Below the pieces are notes generated by a model. The model was given only the letters and a program-made list of their open reading frames with translations, was not told the DNA's origin and searched no databases. Position numbers and translations under genes: made by a program. 64,000 nt of DNA from Oscheius dolichura (Eukaryota; Nematoda; Chromadorea; Rhabditida; Rhabditidae), in assembly GCA_932521035.1 (NCBI GenBank), contig OW051496.1, forward strand, positions 6,448,001-6,512,000, given 5' to 3'. Below are positions 22,101-36,500 of the stretch, in pieces; position 1 is the stretch's first letter; each line of letters starts with the position of its first letter.

Positions 22101-23140
22101 ACTGTCACCTGCCTTTTCCCATCAAAGTATATTTCCATATAGCATCTGGTCTTCTGTAATAAACACTCGTGCCTTTCGAAAACGACAGTGAACATCGGTA
22201 TTCTATTACGGGATAGGGAAATGGAAAGCGGTTCCGCCGGGACGAGACATTATCCCCCTCTACGGCGAATATGTGACCTCCTCTTTGAATAAATTCGAAG
22301 TCTGACCGGTGTTTGAGAGGGATGATTTGAAATACCTGGCCTGGTTCTACTGGCAGTTGTCAGCGACTTGTGGAGAGTTATCCGCTTCCTGGCCGTCACG
22401 ATGACCGGCACCTCGGATTGGATAAGGAACAGCCGGATCACTGAGAGGTCGACTTAGACGGGGAGAGAAGGAGAGAGAAGGCAAGACTTATTGTGGGAGA
22501 TCTTCTCTATCCCGATCTGCTTCTGTTCCTCTTTGTCTTGTATACTCAATTCAGAAGATATTTCAAGTGACAGAAAAGCAAAAAGCAGCAAAATCACTCG
22601 GAGTTGATCAGTGGGCACTATCTTCGACTAGAGATTTCCAGTATCACCGAAGACGATATCGGTGTGGCCAACGTGATATCCTGGCACTGCAGACAGCCTC
22701 TTTTCATCACCTTCCAGGTAAACATTTGCCTCTCTGAATATTCCAGACCAAGCCCTTTCCCCTTTATTATTAATTCTTTTTTCCTCATAGATACATAATC
22801 GCTAAAATTCATTCAGTCACTACTCATTTTGCCCCAGCCTAATTGGGCCGTTCCCGCGTTGTTCTGTCCTTATCCGGCTGCCGTCTTATTCACTTGCTCG
22901 GGTATTTCCTGGTGCTATAGTCCGTTTCCAACCGATATGTCACGAATTTAAATTTCGCGGCATATCTCCGTTGTGGGACCATGTCGAAAGAAGGCTGGTC
23001 CCACAGCGGAGGCGCGACAGACCTTTAAACCTCGTACTGCCCACAGCCGACGCCAGGGAGGGCTACGACGAAGACGCCTACGCTTTCGAGTGCCAGTCAC
23101 ATTTCCAAATGAGCACGCTTTCTGTCTTCCGAAGATTCCA

Positions 23141-23226
23141 GGCTCCCTGTGGAGTGCCAGAAGAGGGGGAGGATCCCTGTGAGGGGGAGGCTCCCTGTGG
23201 AGTGCCAGAAGAGGGGGAGGATCCTC
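23141..23226. repeat. 48-bp tandem repeat, 1.8 copies
   Basis: GGCTCCCTGTGGAGTGCCAG followed by AAGAGGGGGAGGATCC is present at 23141 and again at 23189. Confidence 0.85.
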
Positions 23227-24766
23227 ATTGCGGGCCAACCCACCTCGAATGATGAACTCCTTCTCGCGCCCTTGAATCAATTTGAGCCTTACGGCAGCTA
23301 TGGAGCTGCTTCTTGTAATGGGCACGGTTGTCTGGTGGTCGGTAGGCTCTCTCGTTGTCTTTGAATAAGCACTCGCCCCCCGGCCATTTCGGTGATTTGG
23401 GGAACGACGACTTGAGGGCCTCAGGAAGCGTCGAGGTGGAAAAACTTAAAAAGTTATGATACACCAAGAGCAAGGGCATACGCTCGCTTCCTCTGAGATC
23501 TCCAGAACCGCCTCTGGGATCGGGCAGCGATGACTGACGCGATAATGAACGTATGGCTGAGGCCTAGCCCAAGCCAGATCACAGTGCGGCCGAGTCAGTT
23601 CCGAGGAGGGTTAACACCGAGCGGGGAGTGCTGCTATTTGTCCAAGCCTTATGTTAGCACTGTCGTTTTCGAGGATCCAGATGACGAGACGTATGATCTA
23701 TTTATCCGCCTGCTTGTCTTCTGCCGATCGAGACCAGTAAATTTGGTGTCTCCCTTGATCCCCCTTCAGCTGTGTCCCCAACTGTCTTGATGGAATACAG
23801 GCGATAGAGCGATTTTTTTTAATCATAGTTCATTACGAGAGAATACACTAGCGCCACTGGAGATCATTGAGGGGACTATCAACAGGGATAAGGGGATCGG
23901 AGCATAGCTCCAGAAGGCGATTATGTACAGGGAAAGGTCTGGGCTCCAGAGGTCACCGCACGGTGGGATCGGCGGACCCTCTCTCTCGGCTTGCTCGTGG
24001 GCGCCGCTCAGTGTGGGAGGCGATGGTTCACCTGAAAGCTAACTCGTTATGACTGTAGTCCTTGCTCTAGACTCGAGCTGGTCCGATCACGGATTAACAG
24101 ACCAAAAATGTGCAGCGATGCGTATTTTCCTTGTCTCTCAAAAAGTGGCTTTTGATGTGATCGATCAAGGCAGTCTAAATAATTTTGGACTTCTTCGACG
24201 GGAAGGAGCCACCTGCCCGTTTGCTTGAAAGCAGGGCTGCCACCTGGAGAAGATCCTCATTCTCACGGGGAAACCGGTGTGAGACGGGAGTGTCAACGTG
24301 CTCCTGGATGTAAAGGTGTCGATCAAGGGGACTGTCTTTCTGGACACAACTGCCTAGGGGGCATCCACGTCCACGTGGGCTTACTCGCCGTGCTGTCGAA
24401 GTCGGGGGAGACTGTAACGAGAATACCTGCAATTCTATGAAGTCGGTGGAGATTGCCCTGTCTGCCACCAGAAGAGTCTCCTTGTAGAGTACGGGAAGGG
24501 GGGAGGCGACATAGGGTCCAATACGGAAGCTAATCTGAAATACACGCCAAGCTATCCTCTGTGGAAGAGACGGGTAGACATTGCGTTCGCTATCGATTGA
24601 TGTCCTGGGAGCCGGGCCTGCTCCCTTTCTGCCATTTTCTCGTGTAGCGGAGACATCCAAAAAAGACTCCTCTCCACGTATTCTTTTCTGCTCAACAAAT
24701 AAGCCAGTGTGCGATAAGGAGGGCGACCCGGCCCATTCCCCCAGCTCCCCCAACCCCCAACGTCTC

Positions 24767-25886
24767 ATGGCCCAGACTCTGCTCGACGGGCTGGTCCTCT
24801 TCCTCCAGATCGTCGTCCTCTGCACGGTCTCCTTCTTTAAAGCCTTACTTCCTCAAGGCATCCTCCCACGCAAATCAGTCCGAGGTAGTTGTCCTCCCCT
24901 CCACTGGCCATATATCAATAAACAGGGCGAACTGTTTTGGTCACAGGATCTGGCAGTGGCATTGGCCGGCTGACGGCCTTCGAGTTCGCGAAACTCGGGG
25001 CAACCGTTGTCCTGTGGGATATTAACGAAAAGGGAAATGAAGAGACGAAGCAGAAAATAGAGAAGGGCGGAGGACGGGCACACGCCTACGTGGTGGATCT
25101 GTCGAGGAGGGAGGATATCTATAAAGTGGCCGATCTGGTGAGACACGAGGCGGGAGACGTGGACATCCTCGTGAACAACGCCGGCGTCGTCTCCGGTTGG
25201 CCGTCCTCCTGGCCAGAAAACAGCCTTTTCAGGGCGGAACCTTCTGGAATGTAGCGACGAGCAAATCCAGCTGACGATGGACGTGAATGCCACCGCTCAC
25301 TTATGGACCACGCGAGCTTTCTTGCCTTCCATGTTGGAAAGGAACAGCGGTCATATTGTCACCATTGCTTCGATTGCTGGCAAAATTGGTGCCCCTCAAA
25401 TGGTTACAACAAGCAATTGGCCGGAAATAAAAAGAAAATTCAGGTGGATTATTGTGCTTCGAAGTTCGCCGCAGTTGGCTTTCATGAAGCTTTGACGGCC
25501 GAATTGGACACGCTAAATGCCTCGGGTGTACGCACAACAGTTGTCTGTCCATATTTTATTGATACTGGGATGTTTGATGGATTTCAGATTTTGTATGTAT
25601 ATATGAGACATTAGCAAAGGGAATCATTTAGAAAAACTTCACTTCTACCGCCTCTGACGCCGGACTACGTTGCAACATGTATCCTAGAGGCAGTTTTGAC
25701 GGATGCTAGGGAGATTATCATTCCCAAAGGCTGCTACGTGCTTGCAGCTGCGCCAGCGTAAGTCGATGGCAAAGTTATTGCCACCTAACGTTTAGCATCC
25801 TTCCTGCCCGCGTAATTAGCCTTGTATCGCAGTCGCTAGGCATCGCGGACTGTATGAAGAACTTCAGAGGACGACAAGAAAAATAA
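24767..25886 (+). CDS. short-chain dehydrogenase/reductase (SDR16C / 17-beta-HSD11-like)
   Basis: NAD(P)-dependent oxidoreductase of steroid, retinoid or fatty alcohol type, probably lipid-droplet or ER bound. Exons are 24767-24884, 24926-25195, 25233-25402, 25444-25592, 25632-25757 and 25796-25886, with all joins in phase. An N-terminal hydrophobic anchor ([20 protein letters not shown]) precedes the cofactor motif TGSGSGIG. Then come WDIN, NNAG, the catalytic Ser in [10 protein letters not shown], the Y-x-x-x-K pair in DYCASK, and [10 protein letters not shown] after it. The C-terminus FRGRQEK is basic. Length and anchor fit the SDR16C family (DHRS/RDHE2/HSD17B11). The first three exons are GC-rich and the rest AT-rich. 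Confidence 0.92.
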
Positions 25887-25912
25887 TTTCTAAATCCTTA
25901 TGCTCTATAACA

Positions 25913-25918
25913 TTTATT
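25913..25918 (-). terminator. poly(A) signal of the TAF3-like gene
   Basis: AATAAA on the minus strand, 74 nt past the stop of the TAF3-like gene and 27 bp from the stop of the convergent dehydrogenase gene. Confidence 0.55.
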
Positions 25919-25991
25919 ACTACAATTGTTAACTAGAAAAGTGAATTATAAAGAAAGCAAAACCGGTAAGAAGAAAATTCCTAAAAACTAA

Positions 25992-27769
25992 TTAGTTCGA
26001 AGCGGTTCCAAAACGGATCTTCAGCTTTATTGGACGGTGCGTCTCATCTAGGGGTGCGTCTGATGGAGGAGGAAGATCTAATTCGCGGTATTTGTCCTTC
26101 TTGTGCTTTTTTTTCTTATGTTTATGGCGTTTTGGCTAAACAGCAGATTGCGAAATTACAGCAAACAAAATACCTTTGGACTACTAGGGCCGCTTGAAGA
26201 GGTGTGAGACAAGATAGTTCCAGCAGGTGATGGTTCTCCGCTTAAACTTGCTCGGCTAATTTTAATTTTGAGGGGTGGTAAAGTTCCACTCTAAAATTAC
26301 GCGTAGTAACCTGATAGATTAAGCCCAAACCGGCATGTCGACGTTAAGTTCTTGTGGAATGATTCTATATATTGGCTCTGATAATGAAGACAGTTGATGT
26401 GACTGAGTGGACGTTGTTGCAGACGAAACGACTGGTTCATTATCCTGCCCATTAGTAATATAATCAAAAGCCTGAACGTGTGTAACTGGTTATACTTTCA
26501 ATATGTAACTGACTTTTTTCAATTCATCGGATAGTTCAGCATCTAAGGTAAACATACTTCTCAAAATTGCCATTTGAACTATTCTTTGCGGCGATAATGA
26601 TCGGCTATAATCCTCATTTAATTCGTCGTGAGTGAGAGTTGAAGATTTCGATATAGATGCATATTCGTCTGGCACAATTTTAGCTGATGCAGGAGCTGGT
26701 GCCGCGGAGCCCGAAAGAATTGCAGTCATCACAGGACGATGGCCTAAGAATATTAAATTGTGATACTAACTTACTATAAGCTAATTCCTTCGCAGTAAAA
26801 AGAAGTGGAGACGGTTGCACCACGGTTACAGTCTTACTCGTAGAAGGCTCGTTTGGAATGTGATCAGAATATAATCTTTTAATGGCTTTTCTTCTTTTAA
26901 ACATAGGTACGGTGGTGCCCGAAGATCCGGATGATGGACGGGGTGATTCAAGAAGATCACTATGTGATGGTACTCGAGAAATCGGTTGAGGTGATCTTGA
27001 TTCTTCATTTGATGACTATAAGGATTTTCTCAAATAATATATGATATAAAAATGACTTACCACTTCAGCTTGCTTTATTTCGCGACGTTGCAATCCGAGC
27101 GTGAAAGCAGTAAACGACATAAAATCCGGAAAAAAATCTGATTCGCTTAAAAAGGTTGATTAGTTTAAAAAAAGTATAAAAAACATACTGCTTCATTGAA
27201 TATTCACTGCTGCTCGCTACAGTCGTTAAATCAGATACATAAATTGGAGGTGCCCATGATGGAAAATGATCGGATGCCTTGCTTGATGGAGCTATCTGCG
27301 CCACCTTTACATCTCGTTTAGGTGGAATGGCAGGAAACTGAGCTACCTAAAATATCACTAGATATGCAAAAAAACAACCATACCAGACGTGGGGAAAGTG
27401 GCCGATTTTGTCTCATGTATTCATTCATCTCCTCAAGATCTATCTCCATTTTCTCATAAGCAAATTCTACATCTTTTACGACAGCTCCTGTTCGGCCACC
27501 TTAATGTATGGTAGAGATAACTAAGATATACTTACAATGCTCTTTAATTATTCTAACATTTTGACTAATTTTCAGCAAATGCCGTACAGCAAGATCTGAC
27601 AATAAATCTATTGTTGTGTGTGTACCATGGGTGAAACCCAGCTGAGACATTAGTTTTGCGACAACGACATCGACCTGCAAATAATTTAACAAAAATATAT
27701 TTTGTGTATCACTTCATCTCGTGCGACTTTCTCGGCAGCATTTCCTCGCCAAGGAGTTTTGAAGCTCAT
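25992..27769 (-). CDS. TAF3-like TFIID subunit (histone-fold protein)
   Basis: Putative TBP-associated factor. Exons on the minus strand include 27769-27713, 27674-27536, 27499-27384, 27346-27189, 27145-27061, 27015-26775, 26743 to about 26513, about 26470-26330, and two last ones ending at 25992. The N-terminal 75 residues form a histone fold (ARDEVDVVVAKLMSQLGF, TIDLLSDLAVRHLLKISQN, CGRTGAVVKDVEFAYEKM), which fits the bromodomain-associated fold of TAF3/TAF8. A long low-complexity middle follows (Ser/Pro/Lys-Arg), then PPLKIKISR, a Lys-His block (KRHKHKKKKHKKDKYRE) and RPIKLKIRFG. That layout resembles TAF3. A PHD finger, present in many TAF3 proteins, is not seen. TAF8 or SUPT7L are alternatives. 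Confidence 0.65.
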
Positions 27770-28126
27770 CGCCCACAATCCAAACCAATTAAAACATGCA
27801 AAGAACCTGAAAACATAGTATATATTCATAAAAACATAAAACCGATACCAAAGCACAAGATAGATATATACTAGAGCCAACTGGAAAATAAGCAGAAAAA
27901 ACTGCATAAAACTCTTTATTTCTCTTGAACACGTCTGTCATTTTCTCAGAAAATGCGCGCACTTTCATTGAAAAGTTTAGCTCATAAAAATGGCAAACTG
28001 ATATCACAGACAATCTATACAAGTTTTTCTAAGCGTAGTTGTACACAATCCCAGGCATATTATGCTACAAAAAAGGATACTCGTCACCGGTTGAGGGATA
28101 TAAATAAAATGAAGGTAAAAGGCGGC

Positions 28127-31100
28127 TCAGTGTGCTTTGGTGAAGACACTGAAGCTTATGCTTGATACAAAAATTTCATCGCTAAACAAAGAGTCAGATA
28201 GGTTTCGACTGACTACAATGGGACGTATTTTATAAACTCCTTCAGCTCGAAAGAAGAATCGAAATTCCACTTCACAAGATGGCCCACTGAGCTCGTTGAT
28301 GTTTGTTGGCTGAAATTGGCTAGTTTTCTTTTTCTTTTTTTCTCTCTCTTACATTTTTTGGCAGAACAAATGGAACTTTTTTCTGTGAAATAAAACAGAG
28401 GTTGTCGCCTCGGTCAATAGTCCCAAATTGCTGGGAAATTTCTTGATAGCATTCCAACGCCATGACGCCTTCGAAGTTATAGTCCAGCGATGAAATAATG
28501 CGTAATTTAACGGTGACAATGTCTTTTATAGGCACGGTAAGGTCGTCTTCACTGATGTATGGCATTGAATTTACCCGAATATCCAAAGATATTGCTGGTA
28601 AGACTAGCTGTTTGAGCAGAGAAACAGACGACAATAGTGCCCCGACAGGCACCAAGCCATCCAGCTGAACTGGTAATTAGGAATATGTCAATGGCCATAT
28701 CTTACCTTCATTGTCGGGATAGACCAACGGATGTCAAGGTGCTTTGACACATGCCGTTCTAGGGTTCGACGAAGTTTCTCCACCTCGAGTCGCTGCATCA
28801 TGTGGCTATCTTTCTGGGTGGCGGCGTAGAACGCACGACCCGCCACATCAGAACAACAAGGGGAGAGAAGGGGCACTCTGAAATCGCTTGCTGAACAGTG
28901 CTTCTTCAGAAATTATAGCCCGAGGCTAAGGAACTTTCTACCTACCGGCATGTCTCTTTTGGAAGAACATTCATCCGTCTATTTGCGCTGTATACCAACT
29001 CGGCATCGTGATCTGTGCTATTCGTTACATCGACAACAATGTAACGGGAAAATGGTCCGTCTCCTGGAAGTACATGCCAGGCAGATACAGTCAAGGCGGG
29101 CACGATGCAAATAGCCAGGGAGAGCTTGCCATATCGCTCATATCGCTGAAATATATTCGGCTCTTGGTTCGGGTGAGGAAGTGTCCCATTGAAGAACATC
29201 AACTCACTTCTCCTTGCTCTCCATCGACGTCCGCTTCATAGTGAACCACAAATTGGCACGTCAGAAGCCTACCCGTATAAGGGATCAAATCATGCGCTTC
29301 TTCAATGTCTTCTGCGGCAGTTGAAGCTAGAGGAAGAACTGTTTCAACAAGCTGAATGTGTTTTTCTAAGTGTTCCTTTGATGCTTCTCACCTTCTCCTT
29401 GTCCTCTCCACTTTCGTCGTCTGCTGTGGCTGTTGGATCAATACCGAAGATTTTAAAATTAATTTTCTTTTTCTCTCCAGGTACAAGAGAAAAATTATTA
29501 TCAGATCCATCAACTAGTTCTATAAGTGACGGACCACCAGAAACATTTGGCTGCCACACTTGAAGACGTGCTTTTCGGACGGCCACGATAGAATCATTTT
29601 CAATTATAAGTGAATGCTCAAATCTGAAAGGTTGAAATTATTTCAGCCTTGCACAACGGGGAACAAAATTTTGGTTTTGATTTTGATCTAGTTGGAAAAC
29701 TAAATGTTACAATTACATTTATTAAATCTACGAGCACTAGTGAAATGAAATGAGCTAGTAATGATCTACAGTGTAGAAAAGCTGAAAGATTAAAAACAGA
29801 AATAGCAATAAGTGAAACAAAGTAAAAATACTTACATTTGTCCTGAATATACAGTAGTTTCTGCGCTTGTTTCTTGTTGATCATTTTCCAAAGGGGCACG
29901 AGGCAGCGATGACTCCAATTTTACCACTGCTAACGGTGGAAGGACATTTACCTAAAAATCAACAACATGCACGGACAAATTTCTACTACTGCAGCTTCTG
30001 GACCAATATCATGGGTACGCCGTTTAAGAAGGCATAAAAACACTTACTGTTAACGCTTCTCCATTAGCTGCTTTTAATTTACAAACATTTCTGAGATCAA
30101 GGACTTCACAAGAATATCCGGTAATTTTTAAGACTCCTGCGGATCTAAATAGAAAAATATACAAAAAGAAAATTTACTATACCTCGGTATTCCAATAAGA
30201 TTGATACGAGTAGGAGTAGTGTCTGAATCAGCCGGGGGCAATATCAGCCGCATAGGAATGGATTCGAAACAACACCCTTCAGTAAGGAGACAGAGATCAC
30301 GCACTACCAGTTCCACATTACGACAGTTGAAAACTTGGACGGATAAATTTCCAGGACAGTTTACTACCCATGAGACATCTATAATTTATATTTTTATTTG
30401 GAACTACATATAGCGAACCGTTTTCTTTCTTCTTCTGGAAAGGTGAATAAATAAAGATAGCAGGTTCGTTGTCTTCAGCTTTAATAACTGTCGGAGCTAA
30501 ATGCGGCGGCAACGGAACAATTTCCGGAAGCCTGAACTCATAATAAAACAGGAGAGGCTTTTCGAACTTACGAGATAGAAGGGAATCGGGTAAGCTGGAT
30601 AGGTGACAAAATAATGTTCCCTACACCAACATTTATCCTCTGATTAAGGATTGGAATACTGCCCTTCTTTTTAATTAAGTTGACGAGATCATCAAAAAGG
30701 CGGCTAAGAAGAGGGGAGTCAATATCATAATAGTACACCTAAAAAGGAAAACATGAGTTACTCAAAAGGTATACCTGAATTAAATGGCAAATATGACGAA
30801 TTGCAGCATCTATTAGACCAGCTCTTGAGGCAGCTGTGTAAACTTCGTGTAAGGCTTTGATTTGCATAAGTATAGGACCTCGGAGAGTGGTTGAACTTTC
30901 TCTTATATTCTCTATAATACCATATCCAGAAAGCGTTCTGAATATTGTTGTTTATTTCTGTTTATTTGAGACTCACTTATACAGTACAGGATATACAATC
31001 TTGTAGTCTGCTTCATTTCGCTGTTCTCCCTCTCCAACATGTAGTCGAAAAAGCACACCTAGTCTTGCAAAGAAAGACGATTTTCTATAGAAGTGAATCT

Positions 31101-33054
31101 GACATATTCAATGAAGTTAGGCGAAACAAAGATAAAATACTTCTCTATATAGAGATGCAGAATTGTTACATATCGCTGCCTTTAAAAGATGATCAAATCG
31201 TGTAAAACTATCATCTAAGTATTTTCCTACATGATCTCTATGAAATGCCTAGAAAAAATCAATAAGTAATTTAATTTAAAAAAAATAAAGACCTCCATAT
31301 CTATATATTTCCTCTGCAACTTGAACACACAAATAGCTTTCATCATGCAATTATATTCAATTAGTGCAACGAAAGAAAATTTTCCATAATTTTCCAAGGC
31401 AGCCTCAAAACGTTCGGTGATCACAGCGGTATCAATTCTATCTCTTGACCTGAAAATACTGTTGGTTCAACTTAAAACAATGGTTTGATTAGAAAAGAAA
31501 TCGGGTGTATTAAGCAAAACAAAAACGTTCTAGCAGGAAAACACACCTATCAACACGCATAAAAGCTATACGGGATTTCTTTTTATCTTCCAAGCTAGGT
31601 AAAGCATTCTCATCAGAACGGTGGCGTTGGTGGCCTTGTGCAGTCCTGAGAATATACATTCCAACATATGCATTCAGCATGCAAAGAATAATGTGGAAAC
31701 GTACAAAGTATTGCGAACTATTTGGGCTTCTCTCATATCTCGAGGTGTCATACTTGCTATTCGGGGAAGAACGGCATCTTCGTTTATACCCAGCTCAAAA
31801 CGAAGAATCGTTGCCGCACATGCCCACCCTTCATAAGATGCTAAAACAGCAAGCTAGTTTACAGAATAAAAATTACCTGCAAGCCATAAAAGATCATTGC
31901 TAGATTTTAGCAATTCTATAGCAGAGGAATAAGCATCAAGGGCAAGCTGAGGTAGTCCTGTTAATAAAGCGTAATCACCGTTTTGTTTTCGTGATCTTCC
32001 TATACTTTTGCGCCTGAAATATGCAATAAAACGCATTTACCGGAAGAAAAATACTTATAAGTTTTAGAAGATTTGTTTTCTAATCCAATTCTATATCTTT
32101 CTTCTTCTGGAAGCACGGGGCAGGAGGGGGAGTCCTGGAATTCCTTAAATACGGCGGGTATATGTAAATTATTTTTAAATGTATTAAAAAGTGAGCAGAA
32201 GATAAAATGTAGAAACAAACTGACTAATTTTTCAAAAGAAACATCTACTCGTTTACTTTCCAAAACAAAATAAATTGCTCTGAGAAATTCCCGTATATCC
32301 GTTTCGAGATCATCAGATTCTTCCAACGATGGAAACGAAAACACTTCCCGCTGAGAAAAATGCCGTGATACTGATTCCTAAAATAAAACATGCTAGTAAG
32401 TTCTGTAAACAGACCTCATCGTATCCTATACAAATTACACGACTATCCAGGATATGTGAAAAATATTCTTCTTTCGTTTTATCGTAGTTATGACGTACAT
32501 CTGCTATTGTAACTGGTGGTGAGCCTATTGTAGAAGATCTTCGACGTGATCTAATAGAAAGCGCCGTTATTTCATCGTCTACCTACAAAACAGACAAGAC
32601 TAAATAATGTAAAAATAAAGCTTACCACAGAATCTGTCGATGTAGAAGGCTGTTCACAGGCAACACCAACAAATCCGAAAATACGATGATGTAGCTGGAG
32701 AACATAGTGTACATAGTAACTAGAACTAAAACATACGTGAAGATCAGAAAATTTCAAGAGCTCAATATTTGCTGATGTTATAAAGCGAGCATGAAAAAGA
32801 CGTCTTGGATTTTCACCGACTAAATATACTCTATTATAACATAGAAGACCATTGTATTACCTTGAATAATACGTTGTCTGGTTAGTCGTTCAAGTAAATG
32901 GTTGAATACAGCTGAATTTCGGAAGCCAATCTAAAATATATTTGATGTGAGCATGAATATTTTTGATCCTAGGTGTAAGAAATGCACTTTGGCGAACCTG
33001 TTTAACAATGATGTTTACGGTAAAATGATCTTCAGGCTTTGGAACTCCATCCAT
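28127..33054 (-). CDS. TRAPP complex subunit 9 (TRAPPC9/NIBP/Trs120)
   Basis: Large subunit of the TRAPPII complex, a Rab11/Ypt31 exchange factor at the Golgi. It starts MDGVPKPEDHFTVNIIVKQ (exon 33054-32998) and ends at a TGA at 28127-28129, with more than 15 short exons in AT-rich DNA. Diagnostic blocks in order: IYFVLESKRVD and VSFEK (about 32240-32290); GDYALLTGLPQLALDAYSSA then LKSSNDLLWLAG (about 31880-31975); LPPHLAPTVIKAEDN and FIYSPFQKKKE (about 30440-30510); DVTNSTDHDAELVYSANRR (about 28970-29020); LERHVSKHLDIRWSIP (about 28715-28760); LDIRVNS (about 28565). The C-terminal exon holds CEVEFRFFFRAEGVYKIRPI. Matches to vertebrate TRAPPC9 are spread over the whole length. Not every exon join was resolved. 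Confidence 0.85.
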
Positions 33055-33511
33055 CGACTTTCATGTGGTTTCCGTCTGTTCTAAACTTTGTTTTTACTGA
33101 CAGTAACGAACAGGAAAAAGTATATTGCAGTGTAAAACAGAATTATAAGACAATCGATTATGAAAAGTAACTTTGTTAGGAAAGAAATCAAGTGACAAGA
33201 CCAACAAGATCAACCCACAAAATATCACAATACAACCCGCGAAGATGTGAGAATATCCATTTTTTCCGGTTACTAACTGATTGCACCGTCTTTACAAGAG
33301 AGATTATCGGGGAGGCTCTTTTAGGCAACAGACTATATAGTACAAAATACTTATATATATTATATAAATAGCTGCTGTAATTTTTCACATGAAAAGGAGG
33401 ATATGCATACGTCACTCATATACGCCGGTTTCTGGAACGGAGGTCATATGACAAGGTTGCTGCTACCGGTGCAGAGAACTGATATATGGAATCTATTTTT
33501 TCATCATGTTT
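33055..33511. other. intergenic, no feature beyond a likely trans-splice acceptor
   Basis: AT-rich gap between the KIAA0319-type gene and TRAPPC9. A GTTTAG acceptor lies about 35-45 nt upstream of the TRAPPC9 ATG on the minus strand. Confidence 0.4.
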
Positions 33512-36500
33512 TTATGTTTTTTCAGATTCTGCTTCTCCAGCACGATTCCTGACTGCCATTTCCCAGGAATTTGGTACAAGTAGCTCGTCTTCGGATTCAA
33601 GAGAATCACTAGACGGGGGGAAGGGAAGAGGTTTCAGGCGAGGTGCTAAAAACGGAAAAAAATTTTCATTGAAAAATGTGAGAACCTCTTCGAATGCGCT
33701 GAATTTCCACATCTTGGTCTGAATCACTTTTCAGTGAAGTGTATCTAAAAGAGGCGGTCCTTTTTCTCTCCCTGTGGCTTTACTCACTTTGCCCGCCGAG
33801 TCATCCGCCTTCTCCTTACCGGTGCAAACATGAATCTCTTCCTAATACAGCAGACCAGAGCTACTACAATGCCAGCCAATAGGAGTAGCCAAAAATAGAG
33901 GGAAGACCAGGCTGAACCCCTTTTTTATAGCAGGCACGGAGTAACGAACCGCAGTCGTAACTTCCTCCTCTAGCCAATAATGTTATCAGACTTGTCATCC
34001 AAAAATTGTCACAGACACACTCCTTGCTAATATTGCTGCAATATCCATGATTCGAACATGTCAGCTTACAATCTAAAGGTCTTTCTTGGAATAAAGAACG
34101 GGATAAAACGGACACAGTGGCTGGATGGCGACGATGTGGAAGTCCTCGTGCATGTTGGCATCAGTTCTGAGTATCTCGACTACCTGTTCGGCGGGGATGA
34201 CTCCGCCTGGCAGAATCCCAGATCTCTTCATCCTCGAGCCTGTTCAAAGTGTCTCTCTGTCCCCGGAAATACTCACCAGCCAACTCGGGAGCAGTCGCGA
34301 AGAAGACTATACGCAGCCGACCATCGAGGGGAATCTTCTCGACCGTGGTGATGATCACGGCGGCCGATGATATTTCCTGGAAACATCTATCCTCTCCCAA
34401 TTTTTATCCCCGGGCCACCTTTATCGAGCTGGCCAGCACGGCGGAAATCCTCGCCTCGAACTTGGCCCTCAGCCGGAAAGAGACGTCCTCGGGGTAGAGG
34501 GTCGAGATGACCTCCACCGACTCCAGGTCCTCGCTTCCTAAAACCTCTTTCCTTTTCTTCCCCCTATCATCTCCCACCTTGTTCGACCGTGAGGCTGACA
34601 ATCACAGAATTTGTGGCCTTCTGTTGGTCGGCCACCGTCAGGGTGTAGGAGTGGACGCCCTTCACCAGCCCCGTCACATACATCACCGCCCGGTTCTCAC
34701 TGCCGTCGAGGGCCGTCTATAAAGGGGCCTGTATTCGATAAGAGGGGGGTTACCATGACAGCCGGGACATCGTCGAAGGGCACCCATTTGTAGGAGACAA
34801 TGCCGGCGTCGTCGGAGGAGGAAGACGCGTTGAGGACGGCCACGCTGTGCGGGAGGAAGACCGTCACGTTGGGGGCTCTGGCCACTGGCGGCTCGTTTTT
34901 ACCTAGTTTAAACTGGAACCAGCACGGGGGAGACTACCTCGCTCGACGGAGACGTAGGCCACGGAGGAGGCAGACAGCCCGCCGTCGTCGGTCACATTCA
35001 AGCGGAAGGCGTAGACGCCCTCCTCCAACCCGGTGACAGTGGCCTTCGGCTGGTTCCCATTGGAGAAAACGGCGGTATTGGGTCCCCTGAAGAGAATCTA
35101 GCCGACCCCCCGAGGTATTACTGTAGCTGTTCCCACTGGGAGGAGACGATACTGCCGTCGTCTTTGACGTTCCCGTTGAGGATGAGGCTGGACTGGGGCA
35201 GGATGAGTGTCTGGTTGCCCCCGGCGTCGACTTCTAAACAGGAGATTGGCCTCTTCTTGGGCTGTTCACCTGGGACGAGGTTGGCCGCCTTGTTCACGAA
35301 GATCAGGATCTTGCTGGAGTCCTTCTGGCCCTTGGTGTCGGCTACGTCCAGTTGGAACTCGTAGGGGCCGAAGTGCTCATTTTCCTGGATGTTGGTCAGC
35401 ACGAGGACGCTGGACGACGAGCCGGCCACGTCCACCGGCAGCTGGCCCGCGAAGTTGTCGACCCGGAACCAGTTGTAGGACTCAATGCCCTTGTCGTCGG
35501 TCGAGGCATTTCCACAGAGGAGCAGCTGTTCCTGGGGAAGACGTACCGAGACGGAACCGGTGTCCGGCGACCCGCAGAGGGTGATCCTCGACTTCGGGGG
35601 GTCGTCCCTCTCGGCGGACACCTTCACCACCACCGAGTCATTGCCCGTCAGGCCGTCGGCATCCGTCACCACCACACTAGAGGAGGATATTCTGGGCAGG
35701 GGTTATGGTACCTGAAGAGATACTCGCCGGAGACGAGCTTGTCCAATTTGAGGACAGCGGTGTTCATGGCGGGAAGAGTGACACTGGGGCCCTGATCCTG
35801 GTACCAGTTGAAGGAGACGACCCGATCGTCGTCGGTACTCCCTGAAACAGCATTCTCGGTGAAATTGGAAAATTCGGATAAAGCGAAAGCCGACGCGTGT
35901 TGCTATAATTGGCTTACCTTCTGCGTCCAGTACAATCTGACTGCCCTCCGTGCCTAGGACGGGCGATTTCGGCCGAATAACGGCTTTCGGGGCAGAATTT
36001 GGCCTTTTTACGGCTAAAATGGTAAAGTTGAAGGTGTCAAAGCCTTCATGTGTCGCGTTTTTGACATTGACACGGTAGACTAGCTGTCCCTCGTTCAGCT
36101 GCAAGTCAAAGGATAATTTGTTGATCCAATTATTTCCTACGTTTGTCAGCTTTAAAAACGGCTCATTATATGAAGCTGCATCCGCCCTTCCCGTGCCACC
36201 GGTCAATTCCCAATGATAGTCATAGTTTCCTGAAGGGACTGCATTTTGAAGAGGCTGATTCTACTTACCGGATCCGTTTATTGTCTCCGTTTTTAATTCG
36301 ACTTCCTTCTGAGGAAGTTGCACAATGTTGGGACCGATAATCTTCAGGTCAATTTTATTTGTACCCGATAATTTCACAGCATCTCTGTTTTCATCCGGAA
36401 AACACTCTTTGGAATCGTTTTGTCTGTGAAATCCTTTGACACACAGACAAATTCCAACCTAAATTGAAAAAAATCGAACGATTATGTGTTCCCTAGGAAA

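Larger units (their letters stand above)
21178..24766. other. 3.6 kb GC-rich stretch without a supported gene
   Basis: Holds LTR-like copy 2, the 48-bp tandem repeat and many overlapping open frames. A minus-strand frame 24825-24175 is long but matches nothing I know. The segment 23830-24070 faintly resembles the LTR-like repeats, too weakly to call. Confidence 0.45.
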